The position numbers and the translations under genes were made by a program. From positions 124,001-188,000 of the forward strand of contig NZ_JAFCME010000009.1 of NCBI RefSeq assembly GCF_018130065.1: 64,000 bases of DNA. The letters run 5' to 3'. The DNA is from Bradyrhizobium sp. AUGA SZCCT0158 (lineage in GTDB: Bacteria > Pseudomonadota > Alphaproteobacteria > Rhizobiales > Xanthobacteraceae). Below the pieces are notes generated by a model. The model saw only the letters and a list, made by a program, of their open reading frames with translations, was not told the origin of the DNA and made no database searches. Of the stretch, positions 1 through 8,351 are shown piece by piece (the first letter of the stretch is position 1; the number at the start of each line of letters is the position of its first letter).

Positions 1-825
1 TTCATCGCCCAGAACTCCAAGGAGAAATTCGGCAAGGAGCCGAAAGACCTGCGGGTTGCGATCATCCATGAGGACGGCGCCTATGGCGTCGATGTGTCGA
101 AGGGCAACGAGGCGGGCGCCAGAAAGGCCGGCTTCAACGTCGTCCTGAAGGAGGGCTATGCTGCCACCGCGCCGGATCTTTCCGCGCTCGTCACCAAGCT
201 GAAGCGCGGCCGGCCCGACGTGATCTTCCACACCGGCTACAACCCGGACATCACGCTGCTGCTGCGCCAGGCGCGCGAGCAGGGCCTGAAGTTCGGCGCG
301 CTGGTCGGTCATGGCGCGGGCTATGGCGTCTACGAGAAGCTGAAGGAAGGGCTCGGCGGCGACGTCAATTACGTCTTCAACACCGACCCGATCTCGATCT
401 GGCTTGCCAACCAGAAGTCGATGGATCCGAAGCTGCCGCCGATCATCAAGATGGTGGGCGAGGAGTTCGACAAGGCCAAGCCCGGTGTCGCCATCCGTTC
501 CGCCCATGTCGGCATGGCCGCGTCCAACACCTACGTCTTCATGACCGAGGTGCTGCCGCGCGCGATCAAGAAATATGGCGGCGTCGATCCCGAGGCGTTG
601 CGTAAGGCCTCGCTCGAAGTCGATTTGCCGGAAGGCGGCACCATGCTCGGCTTCGGCGTCAAGTTCTACGGCGAGGGCCAGCAGATGGCGGGCCAGAACG
701 AGCGCTCGTTCCCGGTGGTGATCCAGTATGTCGACGACAAGTCGTATGTGGTGTGGCCGAAGAGCCAGGCGCAACGCGAGGCCGTGTTGCCCCTGCCGAA
801 GGGCACCACGTTCAGCAGCCAGTAG
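1..825 (+). CDS. Branched-chain amino acid ABC transporter periplasmic binding protein, 5' truncated
   Basis: The frame is open from base 1, so the N-terminus with its signal peptide lies outside the window; 274 residues remain. The visible part has the type I periplasmic binding fold (Leu/Ile/Val-binding, Peripla_BP_6): an early beta-alpha segment reading RVAIIHEDGAYG, then a lobe with DVIFHTGYNPDI. It should capture a small amide or branched-chain amino acid in the periplasm and hand it to the permease pair downstream. The ATPase gene begins 18 bases after the stop, and five transporter genes follow on the same strand, so it is the first visible member of an operon. The ligand cannot be told from sequence; urea/amide binders share this fold. 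Confidence 0.9.
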   Translation, partial: FIAQNSKEKFGKEPKDLRVAIIHEDGAYGVDVSKGNEAGARKAGFNVVLKEGYAATAPDLSALVTKLKRGRPDVIFHTGYNPDITLLLRQAREQGLKFGALVGHGAGYGVYEKLKEGLGGDVNYVFNTDPISIWLANQKSMDPKLPPIIKMVGEEFDKAKPGVAIRSAHVGMAASNTYVFMTEVLPRAIKKYGGVDPEALRKASLEVDLPEGGTMLGFGVKFYGEGQQMAGQNERSFPVVIQYVDDKSYVVWPKSQAQREAVLPLPKGTTFSSQ

Positions 826-843
826 GTTAGCGGAGTATCTGGG

Positions 844-1611
844 GTGCTGACGGTGAACGGGTTGGTGAAGCGCTTCGGCGGCTTCACCGCGGTCAACAAC
901 GTGTCGTTCCGGGTCGAGCAGGGCGAGATTCTCGGCCTGATCGGGCCGAACGGTTCCGGCAAGAGCACGATCTTCAACATGCTGTCGGGCACGCTGGTCC
1001 CGACCGCCGGCTCGATTCTGTTCGACGGCGCGGAGATCGCGGGCGTCGCGCCGCATCGCATCATCAACCGTGGCATCGGCCGCACCTTCCAGATCCCGCG
1101 GCCGTTTCACCGGCTCAGCATCTTCGAAAACGTGGCGCTGGCCGGTTACTACGGCCAGGGCCGCCACAGCCGCGCCAAGGCCAATGAGGCTGCCGAAAAG
1201 GCGCTTCATATGGTCGGCCTGACCACCGATCGCCATGCCACTGTCGACGGCCTCGGGGCCGCCGGCCTGAAGAAGCTCGAGCTTGCGAAAGCGCTGGCGA
1301 CCGGACCGAAACTTCTGCTCGCCGACGAAAGCCTCGGCGGCCTCGACGAGAAAGAGATGGATGCTGCGGCGGACATGCTGCGCAAGATCCGCGACGAACT
1401 CGGCATCACCATCATATGGGTCGAGCACATCATGGGCGTGTTGATGCGGGTGGTGGATCGCGTCATGGTGCTCGATCATGGCGAGAAGATTTCCGAAGGC
1501 TTGCCGAGTGCGGTGTCGAGCGATCCCCGCGTGATCGAGGTCTATCTCGGCACCGATGCGGATTCGACTCTGGCCGCGGCCGGGGAAGCGCGCCGGCGGG
1601 CAGGGGACTAG
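844..1611 (+). CDS. livG: Branched-chain amino acid ABC transporter ATP-binding protein LivG
   Basis: A 255-residue ABC ATPase that powers uptake by the LivH/LivM permeases from the cytoplasmic face. Walker A GPNGSGKS lies at about residues 34-41, the LivG-specific GRTFQIPRPF segment near 79-88, Walker B LLLADE at 157-162 and the switch histidine in WVEHIM. The signature is degenerate, LGAAGLKKLELA rather than an LSxGxxxR form, and the usual DEP is DES; such drift is tolerated in one half of heterodimeric transporters. The start is GTG at 844, with another in-frame GTG at 853 also possible. The stop lies 2 bases before livF, implying translational coupling. Confidence 0.92.
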   Translation: MLTVNGLVKRFGGFTAVNNVSFRVEQGEILGLIGPNGSGKSTIFNMLSGTLVPTAGSILFDGAEIAGVAPHRIINRGIGRTFQIPRPFHRLSIFENVALAGYYGQGRHSRAKANEAAEKALHMVGLTTDRHATVDGLGAAGLKKLELAKALATGPKLLLADESLGGLDEKEMDAAADMLRKIRDELGITIIWVEHIMGVLMRVVDRVMVLDHGEKISEGLPSAVSSDPRVIEVYLGTDADSTLAAAGEARRRAGD

Positions 1612-1613
1612 GC

Positions 1614-2318
1614 ATGCTCGAATTGAAATCGGTCGATGCGGGTTACGGCACTTTCCAGGCGTTGTTCGGCGTCAGCCTCGACGTCAAGGCGGGCGAGGCG
1701 GTCGGCGTGATCGGCCCTAACGGCGCCGGCAAGACCACGCTGATGCGGGTGATTTCCGGCCTGATCCGGCCCACCAGAGGTTCGATCTCGATGGAAGGCA
1801 CCGACGTGCTGGCGACGCCGGCGCATCGCATCGTCAGCCTCGGCATCGCCCATGTGCCGGAAAACCGCCGGCTGTTTCCGCGGCTCACGGTCGACGACAA
1901 TCTGAAGATGGGCGCCTACATGGAGGGCGCCCGCGCCAAATATGCCGAGCGGCTGGAATTCGTGTTCGACCTGTTTCCGCGCATGAAGGAACGCCGCAGC
2001 CAGATGGCGGGTACCATGTCGGGCGGCGAACAGCAGATGTGCGCGATCGGCCGCGCGCTGATGTCGAACCCGAAACTGCTGCTGCTCGACGAGCCGTCGG
2101 CGGGTCTGGCGCCGGTCGTGGTTCAGCAGGTGTTCGAACTGGTGAAGCGGATCCGCGCCAGCGGGTTGACGGTGTTGATCGTCGAGCAGAACGTGCAGCA
2201 GGTGCTAAAGGTGGTCGACCGCGCCTATCTGCTCGAGGCCGGTAGCATCCGCGCATCCGGCACCTCGGCGGAGATGATGAACAACGACACCATCAAGCAG
2301 GCATATCTCGGCGTTTAG
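1614..2318 (+). CDS. livF: Branched-chain amino acid ABC transporter ATP-binding protein LivF
   Basis: A 234-residue ABC ATPase, the usual LivF length. Walker A GPNGAGKTT is at about residues 34-42, followed by the LivF hallmark HVPENRRLFPRLTV, a canonical signature TMSGGEQQM and Walker B LLLLDEPSAGL. It pairs with LivG, and because LivG has a weak signature motif this subunit probably carries the better formed catalytic site. The frame is open further upstream inside livG, but ATG 1614 sits right after the livG stop and gives the family length, so the longer form is rejected. livH follows 13 bases later. Confidence 0.93.
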   Translation: MLELKSVDAGYGTFQALFGVSLDVKAGEAVGVIGPNGAGKTTLMRVISGLIRPTRGSISMEGTDVLATPAHRIVSLGIAHVPENRRLFPRLTVDDNLKMGAYMEGARAKYAERLEFVFDLFPRMKERRSQMAGTMSGGEQQMCAIGRALMSNPKLLLLDEPSAGLAPVVVQQVFELVKRIRASGLTVLIVEQNVQQVLKVVDRAYLLEAGSIRASGTSAEMMNNDTIKQAYLGV

Positions 2319-2331
2319 GACGGGCAAAGCG

Positions 2332-3213
2332 ATGCAGGGATTTCTTGATATCTTCGACATCTATCTGCTGGAGGCCGTGGTCAACGGCATCCTGCTCGGC
2401 GGGGTGCTGGCGCTATTGGCGCTCGGGCTCAATTTGATCTTCGGCGTCATCGACGTGACCTGGATCTGCTATGCCGAGCTGGTCATGATCGGCATGTACG
2501 GCATGTACTATCTGGTCCAGTTCTACGGCCTGCCGTACTGGGCGGCGGCGCCGCTGACCATCCTGCTGGTGGCGCTGCTGGGAGCAGCATTGCACTACAT
2601 CGTGATCGCGCCGCTGCTCACCGCGCCGCCGATCAACCAGTTGCTCGCCACCGGCGGCGTGCTGTTCATCCTGCAGAGCTTTGCCACCGTCGCCTTCGGC
2701 ATCGACTTCCGCAATCTCGGCATCCGCCTGCCGGTGCTGGCGCTCGGCGAGATGCACTTCAGCTATTCGCGGCTGTTGTCGTTTGCGGCAGCCCTGATCG
2801 GCATGGTCAGCGTCTATTTCTTCATGACCCGCACCTATACCGGCACCGCGATCCGCGCCATCTCGCAGGACCGCCAGATCATGTCGCTGATGGGCGTCGA
2901 CACCAAGCGCATCTACCTCGTCACCTCGGCGCTGGGCGGCGCGCTGGCGGGGCTGGCTGCCTGCCTGTTGGTGCTGCAATACGACGTGCATCCCTTTGTC
3001 GGCCTGTCGTTCGGGCCGATCACCTTCCTGATCTGCGTGCTCGGCGGGCTCGGCAACTTTGTGGGCGGCTTCATCGCCGCGTTCGTGTTCGCCGAGATCA
3101 TTTCGCTCGGCGGCCTGTTCTCCGACCTCGAATGGGGCTATGTGCTCGCCTTCGCCTTCTTCATCGTCATGATGTTCATCCGGCCCGCCGGGCTTTTCGC
3201 GAGGCGCTCGTGA
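2332..3213 (+). CDS. livH: Branched-chain amino acid ABC transporter permease LivH
   Basis: A 293-residue inner-membrane permease made almost entirely of hydrophobic segments (about eight helices), matching the LivH/BPD_transp_2 family. The N-terminal GILLGGVLALLALGLNLIFG helix and the cytoplasmic loop TAIRAISQDRQIMSLMGVD, which contacts the ATPase, are both recognisable, as is the conserved GGLGNFVGGFI near the C-terminus. It forms the transmembrane channel with LivM. Its TGA overlaps the GTG start of livM (GTGA), so the two permeases are translationally coupled. Confidence 0.93.
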   Translation: MQGFLDIFDIYLLEAVVNGILLGGVLALLALGLNLIFGVIDVTWICYAELVMIGMYGMYYLVQFYGLPYWAAAPLTILLVALLGAALHYIVIAPLLTAPPINQLLATGGVLFILQSFATVAFGIDFRNLGIRLPVLALGEMHFSYSRLLSFAAALIGMVSVYFFMTRTYTGTAIRAISQDRQIMSLMGVDTKRIYLVTSALGGALAGLAACLLVLQYDVHPFVGLSFGPITFLICVLGGLGNFVGGFIAAFVFAEIISLGGLFSDLEWGYVLAFAFFIVMMFIRPAGLFARRS

Positions 3214-4211
3214 ACACACGAACCATCACCTGGGCCGTCGGGCTGGCGGCGCTGATTGCGCTGCCCTTCGTCTATCGCGACCCCTATCATCTGCACATCC
3301 TGGTGCTGATCCTGATCTGGTCGTTCGCCTACACCTCGTGGTCGATCATGGGCCGCTTCGGCCTGGTGTCGCTCGGCCATGGCGGCTTCATGGGCGTCGG
3401 CGCCTATGTCACGGCGCTGCTCTGGAACCATCTCGGCGTCTCGCCGTGGATCGGCATCCCGCTCAGCATGGTCGCGGCTGGCGTGCTCGCGGTCATCGTC
3501 GCCTATCCCTGCTTCCGCTTCCGCATCACCGGGCATTATTTCGTGCTGGTGACGCTGGCGCTGTCCGGCATCGTGCTGCAGGTCATCACCGCGACGCGCG
3601 ACTACACCGGCGGCTCGCTCGGCTACACGCCGAACCGCACCAAGGGCAGCCAGTTGCTGGCGCTGCAGTTTGACGACAAGACGACGTGGTATCTGATCGC
3701 GCTGTTCGTCTGGGTGGTCGGGCTTTTGATCTGGCAATGGGTCGACCGCAGCATGAGCCGCTACGCCATGGAGGCGATCTCGGACGATGAGGACGCGGCG
3801 GCCGCCGCCGGCGTCAACGTCACCTTCGAAAAGCTCAAGATCACCATCATCAGCGCGCTGATGACGGCGCTGGCGGGCGCGCTGTACTGCCAGTACCAGA
3901 TGTTCATCTCGCCCGACACGGTCAGCGGCATTGCGGTGTCGCTGCAGATGGTGTTCGCCGTCATCGTCGGCGGCGTCTACGTGTCGTTCGGGCCGACGGT
4001 CGGCGCCATCATCACGATCCTGCTTGCCGAATTTCTGCGCATCTGGTTCGGGACCAAGGCGGTGGGCTGGGACAATCTGGTCTACGGCGTGCTGCTGGTG
4101 CTGTTCATCATATTCCTTCCCAAGGGCATTCTTGGTAGCGTCATCGATCGTTTCAGGACGCAACCCAGGAAAGCCGTGACGAAACCCGTGGCGAAGCCCG
4201 CAGCCTCATGA
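3210..4211 (+). CDS. livM: Branched-chain amino acid ABC transporter permease LivM
   Basis: A 333-residue permease with eight or more hydrophobic helices. Family landmarks are WSIMGRFGLVSLGHGGFMGVG near the N-terminus, SRYAMEAISDDEDAAAAAGV in the ATPase-contact loop and a late GGVYVSFGPTVGA. The start is GTG 3210, overlapping the livH stop; an upstream ATG at 3132 would lie inside livH and add 26 implausible arginine-rich residues. The C-terminal tail is basic and Pro/Ala-rich. The ATGA overlap with the next gene at 4208 ties a polyphosphate kinase to this transporter operon. Confidence 0.92.
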   Translation: MNTRTITWAVGLAALIALPFVYRDPYHLHILVLILIWSFAYTSWSIMGRFGLVSLGHGGFMGVGAYVTALLWNHLGVSPWIGIPLSMVAAGVLAVIVAYPCFRFRITGHYFVLVTLALSGIVLQVITATRDYTGGSLGYTPNRTKGSQLLALQFDDKTTWYLIALFVWVVGLLIWQWVDRSMSRYAMEAISDDEDAAAAAGVNVTFEKLKITIISALMTALAGALYCQYQMFISPDTVSGIAVSLQMVFAVIVGGVYVSFGPTVGAIITILLAEFLRIWFGTKAVGWDNLVYGVLLVLFIIFLPKGILGSVIDRFRTQPRKAVTKPVAKPAAS

Positions 4212-5140
4212 GCACGAAACCCCAGCAGCCGCTGAGCGATGCCTTAAGGCCTTTCGTTGCCCCGTTCCGCATTGACGGAACAAACGAGTTTCACCTGAAG
4301 TCGCACAAGACCAGAGAGAAGGGCGGTCTCGACAAGGAAAAGGGCGAGAGCATCATCGAAGCCAATCGCAAGCGGCTGAGCGAGTTTCAGGAAAAGCTTT
4401 ACGCGCAGGACAATTGGTCGCTCCTGCTGGTGTTTCAGGGCATGGACGCCGCCGGCAAGGACTCGGCGATCAAGAGCGTGTTCGACGGCATCAACCCGCA
4501 GGGCTGCGAGGTCACGTCGTTCAAGCAGCCATCGACCAAGGAGCTCGACCACGATTTTCTCTGGCGCAGCATGATCGCGCTGCCCGAGCGTGGCCGGATC
4601 GGCATCTTCAACCGCTCCTATTACGAGGAATGCCTGGTGGTGCGCGTGCACACCGAGATTCTCGGCAAGCAGAAGATTCCGAAGAAGCTGGTGACCAAGA
4701 ACATCTGGCGCGAACGGTTCGAGGATATCTCGGCCATGGAGCGTTACCTCGCGCGCAACGGCACGGTGATTCTGAAGTTCTTCCTCAACATCTCCAAGGA
4801 AGAGCAGCGCGAGCGCTTTCTCGCCCGGCTCGAGGAGCCTGCCAAGAACTGGAAGTTCTCGGTGGCCGATATTGCCGAGCGCAAGCTGTGGGCAAAGTAC
4901 CACGCCGCCTACCAGGATATGATCCGTCACACATCGGCGCGCCACGCGCCATGGCATGTGGTGCCGGCCGACCACAAATGGTTCGCCCGCGTCGTGATCG
5001 GCTCGACCATCGTCAGCGCGCTCGACAGGCTGGATTTGCGTTTCCCCGAGGTCGACAAGGCCGACCGCAGCGAGTTCAAGCAGGTGCGTGAGGCGCTGCT
5101 GGCGGAAGGCAATGGCGGGGCGAAGGTTGCGAAGAAGTAG
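4208..5140 (+). CDS. ppk2: Polyphosphate kinase 2 family protein (polyphosphate:nucleotide phosphotransferase)
   Basis: A 310-residue single-domain PPK2. The family transfers phosphate between inorganic polyphosphate and a nucleoside mono- or diphosphate in the cytoplasm. Walker A reads GMDAAGKDS at about residues 78-86, followed by FDGINPQGCEVTSFKQPS, the arginine-rich GIFNRSYYEECLVVRVH lid region, and NRSYYEE, all typical of PPK2 class I. Only one domain is present, so it is not the duplicated class II form. The ATG overlaps the livM stop (ATGA), so it is co-translated with the transporter; a functional link such as local nucleotide regeneration is inference only. Nucleotide preference cannot be told by eye. 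Confidence 0.9.
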   Translation: MSTKPQQPLSDALRPFVAPFRIDGTNEFHLKSHKTREKGGLDKEKGESIIEANRKRLSEFQEKLYAQDNWSLLLVFQGMDAAGKDSAIKSVFDGINPQGCEVTSFKQPSTKELDHDFLWRSMIALPERGRIGIFNRSYYEECLVVRVHTEILGKQKIPKKLVTKNIWRERFEDISAMERYLARNGTVILKFFLNISKEEQRERFLARLEEPAKNWKFSVADIAERKLWAKYHAAYQDMIRHTSARHAPWHVVPADHKWFARVVIGSTIVSALDRLDLRFPEVDKADRSEFKQVREALLAEGNGGAKVAKK

Positions 5141-5171
5141 GATGGGTTTCGCGCCGCTCTACCCATCCTAC
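5137..5171. repeat. Intergenic inverted repeat between convergent genes
   Basis: GTAGGATGGGT at 5137-5147 is exactly mirrored by ACCCATCCTAC at 5161-5171, with a 13-base loop. The left arm includes the ppk2 stop codon. There is no T-run, but the hairpin lies between two converging genes and may act as a bidirectional transcription end. Its sequence resembles a short palindrome common in Bradyrhizobium intergenic DNA. Confidence 0.7.
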
Positions 5172-5177
5172 TGACCC

Positions 5178-5435
5178 TCAATCCCGACCGCCCTCCAGGC
5201 CATACTCCCGGTAGATCGTCTCCGGGTCGGTTTGTGGGAACAACCGGCACTTCGCCTGAGCCAGATGCAGACCCTCGCTACCGGGGGCGCAACCGGCAAT
5301 CAGGAGTTTGCGAAGATCCTCCATATGGGGTCGCGGCTGAATCTTCTCCGGAAGCTGTTCGAGCGCGACCAGGGCCGTGGCGAGTGCCTGGGTCACTACC
5401 CACTCGTCATGGCCCGTAACCCCCTTCTTTGGCAT
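5178..5435 (-). CDS. Hypothetical protein, 85 aa
   Basis: I do not recognise a named family. The ATG at 5435 is preceded by GGGAGG eight bases upstream, and codon use is GC3-rich like its neighbours. The protein is soluble with no signal peptide; it holds an alanine/leucine helix (VVTQALATALVALEQL) followed by a basic-proline turn and an acidic end. It converges on ppk2 across the hairpin at 5137-5171. The frame stays open upstream to 5528, but that extension has no ribosome-binding site and an unlikely cysteine-rich composition. Confidence 0.6.
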   Translation of the reverse strand: MPKKGVTGHDEWVVTQALATALVALEQLPEKIQPRPHMEDLRKLLIAGCAPGSEGLHLAQAKCRLFPQTDPETIYREYGLEGGRD

Positions 5436-5537
5436 GAGACAGCCTCCCGTCGGATCGGTACCCGGCAGCTTACGTCCATAATCCGGCTTTACGCAAAAGT
5501 TGAGGCAGCGGCTAACGCAACAAAGCACTGTTAGCTG

Positions 5538-5987
5538 TTAGGTCCGATCGGGCTTGCCGCCTTCGCCTTCATCGCTCTCGTCCTTGACGAGCGTCAGGAG
5601 GCGCAACGTCAGGAAGGTAAAAATGGCAACCGTGACGGCGACGTCATAACTGCCGAGCCCGACGGAAACGCCGATCGCGCCGGTCGCCCACAGGCTTGCC
5701 GCGGTCGCGGTGCCGTGAACGGAACTGCCCTGTTTGAGAATCGCGCCGCCACCGATGAAGCCGATGCCGGTAATCAGCCCTTCGATGACTTTCGCCATGC
5801 CGTCGGGGGAGTGCACGAGCAGGTTTTCGCTGGCCTGCACGAAGCCGCAACTGGCCAAAGCGACGAGCGGAAAGGTCCTTAAGCCGGCGCTGCGCGCGCG
5901 CTTCTCGCGATCCCAGCCGATCGGCGCCGCGAGCGCGAAGGCGGCGGCCAGCGCAAGAAAGTGACTGCCGATCTGAAACCTGTCCAA
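5538..5987 (-). CDS. MgtC/SapB family membrane protein
   Basis: A 149-residue inner-membrane protein with four to five hydrophobic helices. The MgtC-type core is visible: early GWDREKRARSAGLRTFPLVAL, then GLITGIGFIGGGAILKQG and TATAASLWATGAIGV. MgtC proteins help growth at low magnesium and inside hosts, in part by affecting the F-type ATPase; MgtC/SapB relatives in soil bacteria are often of unknown role. It lacks the C-terminal soluble domain of enterobacterial MgtC and ends with an acidic tail, so it is the short SapB-like form. It is monocistronic or downstream of the small gene at 6113-6256. Confidence 0.88.
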   Translation of the reverse strand: MDRFQIGSHFLALAAAFALAAPIGWDREKRARSAGLRTFPLVALASCGFVQASENLLVHSPDGMAKVIEGLITGIGFIGGGAILKQGSSVHGTATAASLWATGAIGVSVGLGSYDVAVTVAIFTFLTLRLLTLVKDESDEGEGGKPDRT

Positions 5988-6112
5988 ATGCGCGCCTCGT
6001 CCATGAACCGATCACCGGTCATACAGTCGGCATCCACGCATCACCATGCGGCTTTAAGCGCTCAGGGATGGTGGAACAAATGTGACATCAGCGTAACGCG
6101 TATCCGCTCCGC

Positions 6113-6256
6113 TCAACCCCGATGCTGCGGTTGCGTGATCGCGGACGTTTGGATGTGCAGCTGCCGGACCGTTGTGAGCGTTGCAAACAGAACCGCAAGG
6201 CCAAAGGCCGCCAGCAAGGTCAGCAGGAGAAACCGAGGGCTCATGCGCCGCTCCAT
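6113..6256 (-). CDS. Small single-pass membrane protein, 47 aa (hypothetical)
   Basis: The ATG at 6256 has GGTGGAG eight bases upstream. The peptide begins MERRMSPRF, then has one strong hydrophobic helix (LLLTLLAAFGLAVLFATL) and a short polar C-terminus, the layout of a single-pass inner-membrane protein with its N-terminus inside. No family is recognised. It is transcribed toward mgtC, 125 bases away, and divergently from the leuA leader. The frame remains open to 6307 but the longer start has no ribosome-binding site. Confidence 0.45.
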   Translation of the reverse strand: MERRMSPRFLLLTLLAAFGLAVLFATLTTVRQLHIQTSAITQPQHRG

Positions 6257-6544
6257 TTTACAAATCTCCACCCTGGCAAGAGATGGTTCGCGCGGCCTGG
6301 CTTTCAACCCGGCGCGACGACGGGGAAGGGGGGAGCCTACACCTCACGGCTGCGTGTCCGGGGAGGCTGACGGCAGGACGCCATTTACCCTGCCGCGCTT
6401 TTGCCCCGTTAGGTCACCCATCCTGACCATCTTTTGGCATTGCGGCCGGCCATATTTCTCGTCTAGAACGGCCATGGAACGTGGTCCCGGCAACGAACTG
6501 TCAATGGTTTTGGCTAAGGATTTCGTCTCCTCAAGGGTCTGGCA

Positions 6545-6673
6545 ATGCTGATTCGCAGCGAAAATGTTGGAGTTCAGGGTGGAGCGGCCTCGGCCGTTCG
6601 TGCTCCCGCGATTCCGGCTGCGTCCTTGCCCACCCTCCTTATTGGCGGGCTTCTGCTTCTTATCGGCCCCTGA
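6545..6673 (+). CDS. leuA leader peptide, 42 aa (leucine/isoleucine-rich)
   Basis: ATG 6545, with AAGGG about eight bases upstream, opens a 42-codon frame ending in TGA at 6671. The last 15 residues read LPTLLIGGLLLLIGP: seven leucine and two isoleucine codons, including four leucines in a row, just before the stop. It lies 100 bases upstream of leuA, and its stop codon sits inside one arm of an 8-bp inverted repeat. This is the arrangement of attenuator leader peptides in leucine operons: ribosomes stall on the Leu codons when Leu-tRNA is short and so change the downstream RNA fold. The call is by layout, not by homology. Confidence 0.65.
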   Translation: MLIRSENVGVQGGAASAVRAPAIPAASLPTLLIGGLLLLIGP

Positions 6674-6752
6674 GGGCCGTCTGGGCGGTTGCGCCTGGGC
6701 ACTCAGGGGTTGCGTGAGACCAAGGAACCCTTCGGCGCCCAAAAAACGGCGC
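6667..6752 (+). promoter_or_regulatory. Candidate leuA attenuator / translation-control structure
   Basis: CCCCTGAG (6667-6674, spanning the leader stop) pairs with CTCAGGGG (6702-6709). TGGGCG (6682-6687) can pair with CGCCCA (6736-6741), and GCGCC (6735-6739) can instead pair with GGCGC (6748-6752), just before the leuA ribosome-binding site AAAGGAA. The last two are mutually exclusive, as expected of a switch. No T-run follows, so control may act on translation or by a Rho-dependent route rather than a classical intrinsic terminator. Confidence 0.45.
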
Positions 6753-6773
6753 ACCACCCAAAGGAAGTTGCAG

Positions 6774-8336
6774 ATGACCACAGCCAATAAGTCCGAGAAG
6801 GACCGCGTAATCGTATTCGACACCACCTTGCGCGACGGCGAGCAGTGCCCCGGCGCCACCATGACATTCGAGGAAAAGATCGAGATCGCCGAGATGCTCG
6901 ATGACATGGGCGTCGACGTCATCGAGGCCGGTTTTCCGATCACCTCCGAAGGCGATTTCCAGGCCGTCAGCGAGATCGCCCGCCGCTCCAAGAACTCGGT
7001 CATCGCCGGTCTGTCGCGCGCCAATCCAAAGGACATCGACCGCTGCGCCGAAGCGGTGAAATTCGCTCGCCGCGGCCGCGTCCATACCGTGATCGCGACC
7101 TCGCCGCTGCACATGCGCGTCAAGCTGAACATGACGCCCGAGCAGGTGATGGAGCTCTCGATCGCCAACGTCACCCGCGCCCGCAACCAGATCGACGACG
7201 TCGAATGGTCGGCCGAGGATGCCACCCGCAGCGAGATGGACTATCTCTGCCGCATCGTCGAGGCTGTGATCAAGGCCGGCGCCACCACGGTCAATATTCC
7301 CGATACCGTCGGCTACACCACGCCCGAGGAATACACCCGCTTCATGCGCACGCTGATCGAGCGGGTGCCGAATTCCGACAAGGCGGTCTTCTCCGTGCAC
7401 TGCCACAACGACCTCGGCATGGCCGTGGCGAATTCGCTGGCCGGCATCGCCGGCGGCGCGCGCCAGATCGAATGCACCGTCAACGGCATCGGCGAGCGGG
7501 CCGGCAACGCCGCGCTGGAAGAAGTCGTGATGGCGATGAACGTCCGCAACGACGTGTTTCCGTGGTGGAACAAGATCGATACCACAATGCTGACGCGGGC
7601 CTCGAAACTGGTGTCGGCGGCGACCTCGTTCCCGGTGCAGTACAACAAGGCGATCGTCGGCCGTAACGCGTTCGCCCATGAAAGCGGCATCCATCAGGAC
7701 GGCGTGCTGAAGGACGCCTCGACCTACGAGATCATGCGCCCCGAGATGATCGGTCTGAAGAAGTCGTCGCTGGTGCTCGGCAAGCATTCCGGACGTCATG
7801 CCTTCGTGCACAAGCTGGAAGAGATGGGCTACAAGCTCGGCGCCAACCAGCTGGAAGACGCGTTCGTGCGCATGAAGGCGCTGGCCGACCGCAAGAAGGA
7901 CATCTACGACGAGGACATCGAGGCGCTGGTCGACCAGGAAATCGCCAACTCGCATGACCGCATCAAGCTGACGTCGCTGACGGTCATCGCGGGCACCCAT
8001 GGGCCGCAGCGCGCCACCATGAAGCTCGACATCGGCGGCCAGATCAAGATCGAGGAAGCCGAAGGCAACGGTCCGGTCGATGCGGTGTTCAACTGCATTA
8101 AGGCGCTGGTGCCGCACGAGGCCAAGCTCGAGCTGTACCAGGTCCACGCCGTCACCGAGGGCACCGACGCGCAAGCCGAGGTTTCCGTTCGGCTCGCCCA
8201 TGAAGGCCGCTCGATGACCTCGAAGGGGTCAGATCCGGATACGCTGGTGGCTTCGGCAAAAGCCTATCTCGGCGCGCTCAACAAGATCGTCATGAAGCGC
8301 GAGCGCGACATGCCGTCGTCGGCCGTGGCGAGCTGA
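6774..8336 (+). CDS. leuA: 2-isopropylmalate synthase
   Basis: A 520-residue LeuA, normal for the long form. It condenses acetyl-CoA with 2-oxoisovalerate, the first committed step of leucine synthesis, in the cytoplasm. The catalytic TIM barrel begins with FDTTLRDGEQCPG (about residues 15-27); the metal-binding HCHNDLG and NGIGERAGN motifs follow, then AFAHESGIHQDGVLK in the linker and a C-terminal regulatory domain (about 400-520) that normally binds leucine. The start at 6774 has AAAGGAA upstream and matches family length; the frame is open to 6564 but that stretch overlaps the leader RNA and is arginine/proline-rich. It is followed by a strong terminator, so it is monocistronic. Confidence 0.95.
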   Translation: MTTANKSEKDRVIVFDTTLRDGEQCPGATMTFEEKIEIAEMLDDMGVDVIEAGFPITSEGDFQAVSEIARRSKNSVIAGLSRANPKDIDRCAEAVKFARRGRVHTVIATSPLHMRVKLNMTPEQVMELSIANVTRARNQIDDVEWSAEDATRSEMDYLCRIVEAVIKAGATTVNIPDTVGYTTPEEYTRFMRTLIERVPNSDKAVFSVHCHNDLGMAVANSLAGIAGGARQIECTVNGIGERAGNAALEEVVMAMNVRNDVFPWWNKIDTTMLTRASKLVSAATSFPVQYNKAIVGRNAFAHESGIHQDGVLKDASTYEIMRPEMIGLKKSSLVLGKHSGRHAFVHKLEEMGYKLGANQLEDAFVRMKALADRKKDIYDEDIEALVDQEIANSHDRIKLTSLTVIAGTHGPQRATMKLDIGGQIKIEEAEGNGPVDAVFNCIKALVPHEAKLELYQVHAVTEGTDAQAEVSVRLAHEGRSMTSKGSDPDTLVASAKAYLGALNKIVMKRERDMPSSAVAS

Positions 8337-8351
8337 CGGCGCTAATTGCGC

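Noticed and set aside
5232..5534. 100-aa plus-strand open frame
   Set aside because: Antisense to the 85-aa minus gene, which has the better ribosome-binding site and composition.
6660..8201. 513-aa open frame antisense to leuA
   Set aside because: A GC-rich shadow of leuA; His/Asp/Arg-heavy composition, no family features.
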